A stretch of DNA of 64,000 nucleotides from Planctomycetes bacterium syqfu. Lineage in GTDB: Bacteria; Planctomycetota; Phycisphaerae; Phycisphaerales; Phycisphaeraceae. Made by a program: the position numbers and the translations under genes. Of this stretch, positions 41,474 to 49,414 are shown piece by piece. Below the pieces are notes generated by a model. That model was not told the DNA's origin, did no database searches, and saw nothing but the letters and a program-made list of their open reading frames with translations. The DNA is taken from NCBI GenBank assembly GCA_020974905.1, contig CP087563.1, positions 310,001 to 374,000 of the forward strand, given 5' to 3'. Positions within the stretch are counted from its first letter, which is position 1; every line of letters starts with the position of its first letter.

Positions 41474-41535
41474 TAAAAAAGCCCCGGCACACCTGACCGA
41501 GTTGGAAACTTGGCCGTAGCGGTGCAAACAGGGCT
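41474..41535 (-). terminator. Rho-independent terminator
   Basis: On the minus strand AGCCC and GGGCT close a long stem (further pairs GCACC with GGTG), followed by six T at 41,480-41,475. It separates the HTH gene from the lipoprotein gene. Confidence 0.6.
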
Positions 41536-41554
41536 ATTCGGGACACATTAAGCG

Positions 41555-41818
41555 TCAGGCCGCAGATTCTCTCTGCGGGGTGGATTCTGGTTTAGGCAAT
41601 GGCCATTTTTCTGGCCAAAGTCCACATCGTTGCAGCTTGTCCCGCATGCGCGAGATCAACCGCGATACAGCAGCCTTTGAGCAATTGCGGTACTCGGCAA
41701 TTTGGGTAACAGACAACCGATCATCAAACCGCTGACGCAAGACTTCGCTGTTGCCTTCGCCAACGATCTCGCAGATGATCGCCCACTGCTGTTTTTCGTT
41801 GAGAGTTACACTCGCCAT
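41555..41818 (-). CDS. HTH protein resembling sigma region 4, candidate late regulator
   Basis: An 87-residue protein starting MASVTLNEKQQWAIIC, then SEVLRQRFDDRLSVTQIAEYRNCSKAAV and SRLISRMRDKL: the two helices of a sigma-70 region 4-type HTH. It lies at the start of the late block, so it may activate late genes; a small terminase subunit is the other possibility. Confidence 0.6.
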   Translation of the reverse strand: MASVTLNEKQQWAIICEIVGEGNSEVLRQRFDDRLSVTQIAEYRNCSKAAVSRLISRMRDKLQRCGLWPEKWPLPKPESTPQRESAA

Positions 41819-41862
41819 TATATAAATAGGCACATAGTTAACATGTGATGTAAACTATTGGG

Positions 41863-42357
41863 TCAAATCTGAGAATTGCCAAGATTTTTCACATTTTTTT
41901 TGACGAGATCAGCGTCATACGCAGCGTCAGATGCGGTCACGCACTGACCCCATCCAAGATCGATGCCAGCTTCTTCAAATTCTCGGGCGGCTTCCCGAAG
42001 ACGATCTTCTCGGCACGAATCACACTCGCCGCCGACATGGGCATGCTGACGGGTGCCTTCAGAGCAACCGCAGACCGGGCAAAGCATGTCATTGAGATCG
42101 ACACGCAGTGTGCCATTGCCATCGATGGGCAATGCGCATTGCTCGTGGTCACGACGCCAACGGATTTCAGATTCGCCTTTGACTTTGTGGCCGTATGAGA
42201 CTTTGCCTTTGGCAGAGTCATGCCTGGGCCAGACGGCAATGAGTTTGCCGCATTTGGATATGCACGATTTTACATCGCTCTTACTAGGCTGAGACTTTTC
42301 TGGTGCATCCTTGCGTGCCTGTGTCTCATAAACAGGCGTGAGGGAGGTTTTCGCCAT
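41863..42357 (-). CDS. Zinc-ribbon phage protein
   Basis: A 164-residue protein with MLCPVCGCSEGTR and GGECDSCRED, a four-Cys zinc ribbon near residue 95-120, plus Cys in SCISKCGK. The N-terminal part is basic. First gene of the late block beside the right attachment site; function unknown. Confidence 0.68.
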   Translation of the reverse strand: MAKTSLTPVYETQARKDAPEKSQPSKSDVKSCISKCGKLIAVWPRHDSAKGKVSYGHKVKGESEIRWRRDHEQCALPIDGNGTLRVDLNDMLCPVCGCSEGTRQHAHVGGECDSCREDRLREAAREFEEAGIDLGWGQCVTASDAAYDADLVKKNVKNLGNSQI

Positions 42358-42548
42358 TGGTTTGATTGTATCGGATGATGTATCTCATTCCGCATCGATT
42401 TTTAAAAAAGTTTTCCACAATCACGCAACCAGGTATATCTGACCGTGGCTTGAGCGGTGCCACACAGTGCGGCTTGAATAAAATTCGGCATAAATGCGCA
42501 CGGTTTTGTGCACCTGAACATGAAATTGGTTTTGTATCCGATACCAGA

Positions 42549-42582
42549 AATAAGAAAACCCCACGGGTTTAATCGTGGGGTT
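42549..42582 (-). terminator. Terminator of the phage-borne tRNA-Gly
   Basis: On the minus strand AACCCCACG/CGTGGGGTT (42,574-42,582 and 42,557-42,565) forms a perfect 9-bp stem with TTTCTTATTT after it, seven bases past the tRNA 3' end. Confidence 0.8.
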
Positions 42583-42588
42583 CTGTAG

Positions 42589-42661
42589 AGCGGGTGACCG
42601 GAGTCGAACCGGCAACATTCACCTTGGAAGGGTGACGCTCTGCCAATTGAGCTACACCCGC
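42589..42661 (-). tRNA. tRNA-Gly (TCC), prophage-carried replacement
   Basis: A complete cloverleaf: acceptor GCGGGTG/CACCCGC, D-stem GCTC/GAGC, anticodon stem TCACC/GGTGA with loop CTTCCAA (anticodon TCC), T-arm GCCGG-TTCGACT-CCGGT, discriminator T, no CCA encoded. It differs from the reconstructed host tRNA-Gly at only five bases: two compensatory pairs (D-stem and anticodon stem) and one T-loop base. It lies inside the prophage, 67 nt from the attR core, in the same orientation as the split host gene. Confidence 0.93.
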
Positions 42662-42670
42662 TTTTTACTA

Positions 42671-42690
42671 TTGGTCCCGATACTGGTCTC
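42671..42690. repeat. Candidate integrase arm sites near attR
   Basis: TTGGTCCC (42,671-42,678) and the related CTGGTCTC (42,683-42,690) echo the AAAATTGGTCCC direct repeats beside attL. Their location between the tRNA and attR suits arm-site function. Inferred. Confidence 0.4.
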
Positions 42691-42727
42691 AATAGTCGTA
42701 AGTTGTTATTTTGCAGGGTAGGGAGGT

Positions 42728-42740
42728 AGCTTGGAAGGCT
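42728..42740. other. attR core of the prophage
   Basis: The 13 bp AGCTTGGAAGGCT repeats the attL core exactly. To its right the sequence continues the host tRNA-Gly 5' half; to its left lies phage spacer. Confidence 0.88.
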
Positions 42741-42768
42741 GACACTCTGCCAATTGAGTTACACCCGC
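42728..42768 (-). pseudogene. 5' half of host tRNA-Gly(TCC)
   Basis: Encodes the 5' acceptor strand (GCGGGTG), D-arm (AACTCAATTGGCAGAGT) and 5' anticodon stem of the split tRNA. With 726-770 it forms a perfect tRNA in the uninterrupted chromosome. Its promoter is still attached to the right. Confidence 0.9.
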
Positions 42769-42781
42769 AATGAAGGTCAGC

Positions 42782-42811
42782 ATTATAGTCACAAAACCAT
42801 TGGAAATGCAA
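42782..42811 (-). promoter_or_regulatory. Host tRNA-Gly promoter, now reading into the prophage
   Basis: Read leftward: -35 TTGCAT (42,811-42,806), 18-bp spacer, perfect -10 TATAAT (42,787-42,782), about 13 nt before the tRNA 5' end. After integration it transcribes the 5' half, crosses attR and meets the phage tRNA-Gly and its terminator. Confidence 0.7.
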
Positions 42812-42846
42812 AATCAGTTGTATCCAAAAATCATGAAAGGCTCACC

Positions 42847-44277
42847 ATGTCCACCCCAGCCAAACGTCCCAATGTCGTTGTCTTCTTCACCGATCAGCAG
42901 CGATGGGATTGTTCCTCTCTACACGGTAACCCACTGGACCTGATGCCCAACTTCGACCGCCTTGCCAAGCAGCAAACCCATCTGGCAAACTGCTTCACCT
43001 GTCAGCCTGTTTGTGGCCCAGCACGTTCCTGTCTGCAAACGGGTCAGTATGCCACCACCACCGGGGTCTGGCGTAACGGGTTTATTTTGCCAACCGATCG
43101 TAAGAATCTGGCGACCTGCTTCAACGAAGCGGGCTATCACACCGGGTACATCGGCAAGTGGCACCTGGCGGGAATCAAGCATAATGATCGCAGTGGCGGC
43201 GGGGTCGTCCCCAAGGGCATGCGTGGTGGTTACAAACACTGGCTCGGTGTCGAAGCACTGGAGTTCAGCCGCGATGAATACCGCACCATTCTCTATGACA
43301 ATGATGACAACGAAGTCGTGCTCCCCGGTTACCGCAGTGATGCCGTGGCAGATGCAGGTATTCGCTATATCAATGAACACCAGGACGAGCCGTTCTTCCT
43401 GATGATGTCCTTCATTGAACCGCATCACCAGAATGACAAAGACGACTATCCTGCACCCGAAGGCTACCGCGAACGTTACACCGGCAAGTGGACACCCCCG
43501 GATCTTGCTGCCCTGCCTGCATGGTCCACCACACAAGGCCAAACCGAGTCCCCCACCTACAACGTCACTGGTGGCACCACCCAGCAACACCTCGGCGGAT
43601 ACTACGGCATGGTCAAGCGTCTGGACGAAGGCTTCGGGCGCATCTGTGACACCCTTAAATCGCTGGAGATCATGGACAATACCATCGTCATGTTCATCTC
43701 CGATCACGGCTGTCACTTCAAGACCCGCAACGCTGAGTACAAACGCAGTTGTCACGAATCTTCCATCCGCGTCCCCTCCCTGCTCTCAGGCCCCGGCTTC
43801 GAAGGCAAGGGCGCATTCCCCGGCGTGGTCTCACTGGTCGACCTGCCCCCCACCTTGCTTGATGCATGCGATATTAAAATTCCTGACACCATGCAGGGCC
43901 ATTCACTGATGCCCGTTTTGCGTGGTCAAACCCGTGATTGGCAGGAAGAAATCTTCGTGCAGATTTCCGAAAGTCACATCGGCCGAGCGGTTCGTACCAA
44001 ACGCTGGAAATATGCAATCGAATCGATCAAGGAAACCGAAGACGGTCATGGTGGAGCCTGTCAGTACAAGGAAGCATTCCTTTATGACCTGCATCATGAT
44101 CCATACGAGCTATGCAATCTCATTGAATGTGCCTCGCATGAAAAGGTCAAAAAGGTCATGCGTGAACGCCTGTTGCGTCGAATGGACGAAGCAGGTGAAG
44201 CCAAGCCTCAGATCATTTTGGCAGAGAATAAACCCTCCGGTCAGCGTCACGTGCGTGAAGATGAAGTGATGCTGTAA
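42847..44277 (+). CDS. Cytoplasmic sulfatase
   Basis: A 476-residue alkaline-phosphatase-fold sulfatase: FTDQQRWD (metal Asp16), CGPAR (Cys56 to Arg60, the C-x-P-x-R site whose Cys becomes formylglycine), GKWHLAG, and ISDHGCHF (metal-binding Asp/His). No signal peptide, so it acts in the cytoplasm, unlike most polysaccharide sulfatases; an organic sulfate ester or small sulfated sugar is a likely substrate. The ATG at 42,847 follows AAAGG. It lies just outside attR. Confidence 0.9.
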   Translation: MSTPAKRPNVVVFFTDQQRWDCSSLHGNPLDLMPNFDRLAKQQTHLANCFTCQPVCGPARSCLQTGQYATTTGVWRNGFILPTDRKNLATCFNEAGYHTGYIGKWHLAGIKHNDRSGGGVVPKGMRGGYKHWLGVEALEFSRDEYRTILYDNDDNEVVLPGYRSDAVADAGIRYINEHQDEPFFLMMSFIEPHHQNDKDDYPAPEGYRERYTGKWTPPDLAALPAWSTTQGQTESPTYNVTGGTTQQHLGGYYGMVKRLDEGFGRICDTLKSLEIMDNTIVMFISDHGCHFKTRNAEYKRSCHESSIRVPSLLSGPGFEGKGAFPGVVSLVDLPPTLLDACDIKIPDTMQGHSLMPVLRGQTRDWQEEIFVQISESHIGRAVRTKRWKYAIESIKETEDGHGGACQYKEAFLYDLHHDPYELCNLIECASHEKVKKVMRERLLRRMDEAGEAKPQIILAENKPSGQRHVREDEVML

Positions 44278-44307
44278 TCGGATTGATGACTGACAACTGA
44301 ATATAAA

Positions 44308-44350
44308 AACAAACACCCGCAAGCCGACCAACTTGCGGGTGTTTTTGTTT
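44308..44350 (+). terminator. Sulfatase terminator
   Basis: AAACACCCGCAAG and CTTGCGGGTGTTT (44,311-44,323 and 44,332-44,344) form a perfect 13-bp stem with an 8-nt loop followed by TTGTTT. An A-run on the other side makes it potentially bidirectional. Confidence 0.85.
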
Positions 44351-44416
44351 GTATCAAGGTTGAGATGCATTTGACGCAGAGTCTTTGAGCAGTTCATAGA
44401 TTTATTTTCCACCTTC

Positions 44417-44501
44417 CGTCACTCCCGCGCAGGCGGGAGTCCAGTGGTATCTGCAAGCGTCAACTGAATGCCACTGGATTCCCGCCTGCGCGGGAATGAC
44501 G
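44417..44501. repeat. Palindromic REP-like element, copy 1
   Basis: An 85-bp imperfect inverted repeat: GTCACTCCCGCGCAGGCGGG near the left edge mirrors CCCGCCTGCGCGGGAATGAC at the right, with CCAGTGG/CCACTGG inside. A second copy lies at 62,425-62,509. This sequence style is that of REP elements mobilised by Y1 (RAYT) transposases. Confidence 0.8.
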
Positions 44502-44540
44502 AAACTTAGGGTGGGATGGAGATTGACTGTTTGAAGTGAT

Positions 44541-45329
44541 TTAAACCAACGCTTCCTGACGGGCGACGATGATCGGCGTCAGGTTATCCGGTGATGTGAG
44601 AATGCGCACATCCACATCGTAGAGTTCTTTGATCAACTCAGGCGTGATGATGTCGCGTGGATGACCAGTCTGGATGATCTTGCCATCGCGCATGGTGATG
44701 AGTTGGTCCGCATACTGCGCTGCTGCAATCAAATCATGGAGCACAATGACAAACGCACGATCACCGGCAGAGGCAATCTTGCGCACTAAATTCAGTACTT
44801 CGACCTGATGCCCAAGATCTAGCATACTCGTCGGTTCATCCAGCAACATCAACGGTGTCTGCTGCGCCAACGTCATGGCAAGCCAGCAGCGTTGACGCTG
44901 TCCGCCTGAGAGTTGATCCAGACGACGATGCGCCAGGTCCGACAGGTGCGTGAGTTGAAGTGCTTCGGCGACAGCCAGTTGATCCTGATCCGACCATTGC
45001 TGAAAAAGTCCCTGGTGTGGATGACGCCCAAATTGCACCAGGTTGATCACCGTCATACCTTCAGGCGCTACCGGAGACTGAGGTAACAGTGAAAGTCGGT
45101 GGGCGGCCTGTCGCGGTTTGAGTTGCCAGATATCCTGATCATCAAGTGTGATCCTGCCGGAGTCCGGTCGGTGAAGTCGGGCGATGCTGCGCAAAAGTGT
45201 ACTCTTGCCACACCCATTTGGCCCGACGATGATCGTGACATGTCCCGGTTTGGCGGACATGCTCACACCCTTGAGAATTGGGTTGTTCGCTGTGTAGCTG
45301 GCATATAGATCAGTGACGTTTAATTGCAT
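44541..45329 (-). CDS. Siderophore ABC transporter ATPase (FepC/FecE type)
   Basis: A 262-residue ATPase: Walker A GPNGCGKST (36-44), Q-loop LLPQSP, signature LSGGQRQR, Walker B PLMLLDEPTS and switch His in VLHD. It powers import of ferric siderophore through the two FecCD permeases upstream. Last gene of the leftward operon, 23 nt after the permease. The ATG at 45,329 begins MQLNVTDL; longer starts are not supported. Confidence 0.92.
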   Translation of the reverse strand: MQLNVTDLYASYTANNPILKGVSMSAKPGHVTIIVGPNGCGKSTLLRSIARLHRPDSGRITLDDQDIWQLKPRQAAHRLSLLPQSPVAPEGMTVINLVQFGRHPHQGLFQQWSDQDQLAVAEALQLTHLSDLAHRRLDQLSGGQRQRCWLAMTLAQQTPLMLLDEPTSMLDLGHQVEVLNLVRKIASAGDRAFVIVLHDLIAAAQYADQLITMRDGKIIQTGHPRDIITPELIKELYDVDVRILTSPDNLTPIIVARQEALV

Positions 45330-45352
45330 TGGAAACACCTGTCGTCGGAAGA

Positions 45353-46414
45353 TCAATTGGCTTGTTGTCGGAGTACCACCCATAACAGGAAGGGACCGCC
45401 AAGTACACTGCATACCACACCCACCGGCAACTCCTGTGGGTGAGCAATGAGTCTGCCCAGCGTGTCGGCTGTGAGAACCAGCACGCAGCCGGTCCAGGCA
45501 GAGGTGAGCATGGGGACATGCGACGGACCGAGTAAACGCGAAGCAAGAATCGGCGCCGCCAGCGCGACAAAGGCTATGGGACCCGCTGCGCCAACACTCA
45601 GCCCTGCCATCACCACCACACAGCCAATCACCAGCAATCTTGCACCGCGTCTGGGTAAGCCCAACGGGATGGCAATTTCTTCATCAAATCGCATCAGGGT
45701 TAACCAACGTGTGCAGAGTAAACACACTGGCAGCGTCATGAGTAATCCAATACTCACCGGGATATTGACTTTCTCGTTACCCGTCGCAAGGCTGCCCAAT
45801 GTCCATGTGTACAGGGCTGAGGCGTGCATGAGATTCTGGCGTGAGATGATCAGTTCGTTGATGGATCGCAATAAGGCTGTGAGACCAAGACCGATGATCA
45901 GCAGGCGGTAACCTTGTGATCCGACACGTCCGCCACCGAACAGGATCAGGACCGCTGCGGTGATTGCTGCACCGATGGGCGCAACCCACCACAAACCAAA
46001 AAGACTTGATGTGCTGACGGTGATGATGACGATGATCGCCAGCGTGCCACCTTCATTGATCCCGAGCACTTCCGGCGTAGCCAAGCGGTTTCGTGCCAGG
46101 GTTTGAAGCATGGTCCCTGCAAGCCCCAATCCAAAGCCGGTCACCATGCCGGTGATCACACGCGGCAGGCGAATGTCGTTTATCAAAATCAAATGTGATC
46201 TCTCTCCATGGCCAAGCAAAGCACGGACAGTCTGCATGATGGAGATATCAAAATCACCCATGATCAATGACGCAAGCATGATCCCCGCCAGTCCAATGAA
46301 TAGCAGTAGATTCACCATCACCACACGACGCGGCACACGCAATCGCAAAGGCCCCAATCGCATCAGCCAGTCATGTTTGTAGACCGAAGGTTGTGTTGTG
46401 TTGAGCTGTGTCAT
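45353..46414 (-). CDS. FecCD-family siderophore permease
   Basis: A 353-residue protein with about nine to ten membrane spans (VMVNLLLFIGLAGIML, LILFGG, GVVCSVLGGPFLLWVVL at the end) and the family IRLPRVITGMVTGFGLGLAG and GPIAFVALAAPILA motifs. It pairs with the permease upstream; starts overlap by ATGA. The ATG follows GGAGATGCG. Confidence 0.92.
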   Translation of the reverse strand: MTQLNTTQPSVYKHDWLMRLGPLRLRVPRRVVMVNLLLFIGLAGIMLASLIMGDFDISIMQTVRALLGHGERSHLILINDIRLPRVITGMVTGFGLGLAGTMLQTLARNRLATPEVLGINEGGTLAIIVIITVSTSSLFGLWWVAPIGAAITAAVLILFGGGRVGSQGYRLLIIGLGLTALLRSINELIISRQNLMHASALYTWTLGSLATGNEKVNIPVSIGLLMTLPVCLLCTRWLTLMRFDEEIAIPLGLPRRGARLLVIGCVVVMAGLSVGAAGPIAFVALAAPILASRLLGPSHVPMLTSAWTGCVLVLTADTLGRLIAHPQELPVGVVCSVLGGPFLLWVVLRQQAN

Positions 46415-47493
46415 CGCATCTCCTTGTGCGTCAAGGTCAGCATGCGATTGCTCAACACAATCCACATCAGTAATGGTGCACCAGCCATGGCAATCATCAC
46501 ACTTACCGGTGTTTCAAAGGGTTTGACCACGATGCGACAAAGGATGTCCGCGGTAAGTAGAATGATCATTCCAAATAAACCCGACAAGCCGATCAGACTC
46601 CCGATACGGTGATGTACAAAGGATCGGGCGATATGCGGGCTAAGCAGGCCCAGGAATGTGATCGGCCCAGCCAATGCAACCGATGCGCCGGTGAGAAGTG
46701 TGACAGATAACGTGGAGAGTATGCGGATTTTTGCAGGCTGATGTCCCAGTGATTGGGCAACATCATCGCCAAGAATCAACGCGGATAAGCTTCGCGCCAA
46801 GACGACAGCGAGTAGGATTCCCGGCACAATGATCCACAGCATTTGAAGCACCATTCTCAGATGCAATCCTGCTAACGAACCTAAAACCCAGTAACGGTAT
46901 TCGTCATAGCTCGTCTGATTGGACAACAGGATCATGGCCGTGATCCCATGAAACGTCGCACCAATCCCAAGTCCTGCAAGAATCAATCGCAAAGGTGTCA
47001 CACCGGCGAGTCCCGTTGAGGCAACGAGCAAAACAAGACTCGTTCCCAACAGCGTTCCAGACATCGACCACAGCAGATAGCCCAGCGTGGTGCTGACGCC
47101 GAAGTACGTGATGCCGGTGACCACGCCCATGGCCGCCCCGCTGTTAATTCCCAGCAGGCCGGTGTCCGCCAATGGGTTGCGGGTGACGGTTTGGAGGACA
47201 GCGCCTGCAACACCCATCGCCCCACCGACAACCAATGCTCCGACGGTGCGCGGCCAACGTAATGTCCGGAGTACCATGTCCAGGTTTTCATCATTGCGTC
47301 GCAATGCATCCCCCAACAGGTATCCGATGGCATCCTTGACGGTCGTGTTGCCTGCACCCGCGATCATGGATAACACGATAAGGATCGCAAGAATGAATAA
47401 ACACAGTAAAACAAGGCATAAAACCCGCGATCGGGCATCCGATGCGGGGTTGGTGAATTGAGTTGATGAGGATGTTAACTCAGTTTCACTCAT
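46411..47493 (-). CDS. FecCD-family siderophore permease
   Basis: A 360-residue multi-span permease: LRWPRTVGALVVGGAMGVAG, NPLADTGLLGINSGA, GPITFLGLLSPHIAR, matching FepD/FecC-type proteins. It forms a heterodimer with the next permease. It overlaps the binding-protein gene by 8 nt. Confidence 0.92.
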   Translation of the reverse strand: MSETELTSSSTQFTNPASDARSRVLCLVLLCLFILAILIVLSMIAGAGNTTVKDAIGYLLGDALRRNDENLDMVLRTLRWPRTVGALVVGGAMGVAGAVLQTVTRNPLADTGLLGINSGAAMGVVTGITYFGVSTTLGYLLWSMSGTLLGTSLVLLVASTGLAGVTPLRLILAGLGIGATFHGITAMILLSNQTSYDEYRYWVLGSLAGLHLRMVLQMLWIIVPGILLAVVLARSLSALILGDDVAQSLGHQPAKIRILSTLSVTLLTGASVALAGPITFLGLLSPHIARSFVHHRIGSLIGLSGLFGMIILLTADILCRIVVKPFETPVSVMIAMAGAPLLMWIVLSNRMLTLTHKEMR

Positions 47494-48451
47494 CAGCCTG
47501 ACTCATTGCCTTTTGGATATCATCAAGAACCTGCATGGCTGCCAACGGGCCACCGACACTGGTCCACATCGAACCATCGACTGGGATCAGATGTCCGTTT
47601 TGTACGCCCTTAAGTGCTTTGAAAGCAGGCGTACTTGTTGCAGACGCCATTGCGGAAACAGCATCACCCTGCGTCATCAACGTGCCCATGAAAATCCAAT
47701 CGCCATCGAGTTGGTCAAGCGATTCCAGACTGAGAATCGGCGAATGGGGCGCGCCGCCTTTGTCCTGGTATTCAGGACGCTTCAGACCAATATCTGAGAT
47801 CACCTTGCTTGCAAAGACCGTGTTGTACATGAACATCGGCCCTTTGGGATTCCAGCGAATGATACTCACCGTGTCATGGATGTGGTCGCCAAGGCGCTTG
47901 CGGACCTGCTGAATTTTCTGATCGTACTTGATCATGAATGTGTCATACGCTTCTTGCTTGTTGAGTAATGCTGCAACGCGTTCAAAGCCTTTTTTCCAGT
48001 CTTCCCTGAGTGTATAGGTCACCACCACCGGAGCGATGGCAGAGAGTTTTGCCAAAGCCTGATCTGTGTAAAAACCGCCAAGTAAAATCAAGTCGGGCTT
48101 TTCCATGAGGATGGCTTCCATGGATGGATTGCCCAGGCGTCCGACGGAAGTAATCCCTTGCGTTTTGGAGTCATCAAGATACCGCGGGAAACCATCCTGG
48201 CCACGTCCATCCGTTGCAGCGACAGGTTGAACATCCAATGCGAGCATCGCATCCAGATCGACTTCACTTAACGCAATGATGCGTTTGGGGTGCGTTGGGA
48301 TCGTCAACTGACGACCGGCAGCATCAGTGTATGGACGGCTCAGCGTTGTATCTTGACTTCTTTGCGTTTCCGTGTTTTCGGATTGACTCTGATCACATGC
48401 AGTTAAGAGTATGCAAGCAAGAAGTATCAAACTCAGTGTTAATGTTTTCAT
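47486..48451 (-). CDS. Ferric siderophore-binding lipoprotein
   Basis: A 321-residue periplasmic binding protein with lipobox LLTAC after a signal peptide (MKTLTLSLILLACILLTAC), then PTHPKRIIALSEVDLDAMLAL, ITSVGRLGNPSMEAILMEKPDLIL: the two-lobe FhuD/FepB fold. It hands siderophore to the permeases. Start at 48,451 chosen for the signal peptide. Confidence 0.9.
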   Translation of the reverse strand: MKTLTLSLILLACILLTACDQSQSENTETQRSQDTTLSRPYTDAAGRQLTIPTHPKRIIALSEVDLDAMLALDVQPVAATDGRGQDGFPRYLDDSKTQGITSVGRLGNPSMEAILMEKPDLILLGGFYTDQALAKLSAIAPVVVTYTLREDWKKGFERVAALLNKQEAYDTFMIKYDQKIQQVRKRLGDHIHDTVSIIRWNPKGPMFMYNTVFASKVISDIGLKRPEYQDKGGAPHSPILSLESLDQLDGDWIFMGTLMTQGDAVSAMASATSTPAFKALKGVQNGHLIPVDGSMWTSVGGPLAAMQVLDDIQKAMSQADE

Positions 48452-48479
48452 GACCAAACAACTTTCAATCTTCAAATGA

Positions 48480-49325
48480 TTAATCTTCCAACGCGTGCAT
48501 GACATCGTGACGGGTGTCGTGATAGGCATCCTCATCCAGGCCACGTTTCCAGAATGGAGTGGCATACATCTGTTTGCTATCCAATCCCAATCGCTCTTTG
48601 AGATGTTGTCGAACTTGAATAACCAATGTCTGTTCACCTGCCAACCATGCCCAGAGATTTTGCTCGGGGAGTTTGAGACTTTGAATCTCGTTGACGGCTT
48701 TCACTTCACTACCCGGGGTCTCTGAACCGTAAAGCCAACTGACCGTGACGTTGTCCGGGCGGTCCAGTTCAAACACATCTTCAGGACCGGGAACGAGAAT
48801 GACGGCATGGCCAACAGCGTCGGTTGGGAGCGTGGCAAGCAAGCCCCCCATTCCTGATAGTGCGGATAAATCCCCTGCAAACAGGTAGAAATCGGACGTC
48901 GGAGGCTTGGGGCAATAACCGCCCGGACCACCAAGACCAACAATGTCCCCGGGTTTGGCATGACGCGCCCACGTTGTTGCAACACCGTAATCGTGTAACG
49001 CAAAATCCACTGCCAACGCATTATTCTGAGCATCGTAGGAACGCACGCTATACACACGGACATCCGGCTTAAGCGATTTGTCTTCAGGCCAGATCGGACC
49101 CTTGGGACCCAGTGTCGGCAAGGTTAACTGTGTCTGATGTTCTTTCTTGAACAGTAACTTGATATGGGCTGACTCCCAACCTTCGGGAAACCCCAGCAGA
49201 CCATCACCGGTGAAGATGACACGTTGGAGATGCTCGGTGATACGGATGCTCCGACGAACCGTGATGGGCCTCGGTTGCGGCGGTTTGAAGAAACCCGGTT
49301 TGGTATTCGTGTCGATATTAGGCAT
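48480..49325 (-). CDS. Siderophore-interacting protein (ViuB-type ferric reductase)
   Basis: A 281-residue flavoprotein: FAD-binding RVYSVRSYD (R-x-Y-S), a GPGGYCP stretch, and the C-terminal NAD-binding fold (WAWLAGEQTLV, RQHLKERLGLDSKQM, YWKRG-like FWKRGLDEDAYHD). It reduces ferric siderophore in the cytoplasm to release iron. It lies between the binding protein and the receptor in the same operon. Confidence 0.9.
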   Translation of the reverse strand: MPNIDTNTKPGFFKPPQPRPITVRRSIRITEHLQRVIFTGDGLLGFPEGWESAHIKLLFKKEHQTQLTLPTLGPKGPIWPEDKSLKPDVRVYSVRSYDAQNNALAVDFALHDYGVATTWARHAKPGDIVGLGGPGGYCPKPPTSDFYLFAGDLSALSGMGGLLATLPTDAVGHAVILVPGPEDVFELDRPDNVTVSWLYGSETPGSEVKAVNEIQSLKLPEQNLWAWLAGEQTLVIQVRQHLKERLGLDSKQMYATPFWKRGLDEDAYHDTRHDVMHALED

Positions 49326-49414
49326 GTGCATGATCGATCACACTCCGGCAGAAATGGACACAGGCCTACCGGCAAGATCCGGTAAGGCCTGTATCACAAG
49401 GTCAAGTGGTTGGT

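Noticed and set aside
42730-42768. A second complete tRNA-Gly next to the phage tRNA
   Set aside because: Only the 5' half is present here; the 3' half is 42 kb away at attL.
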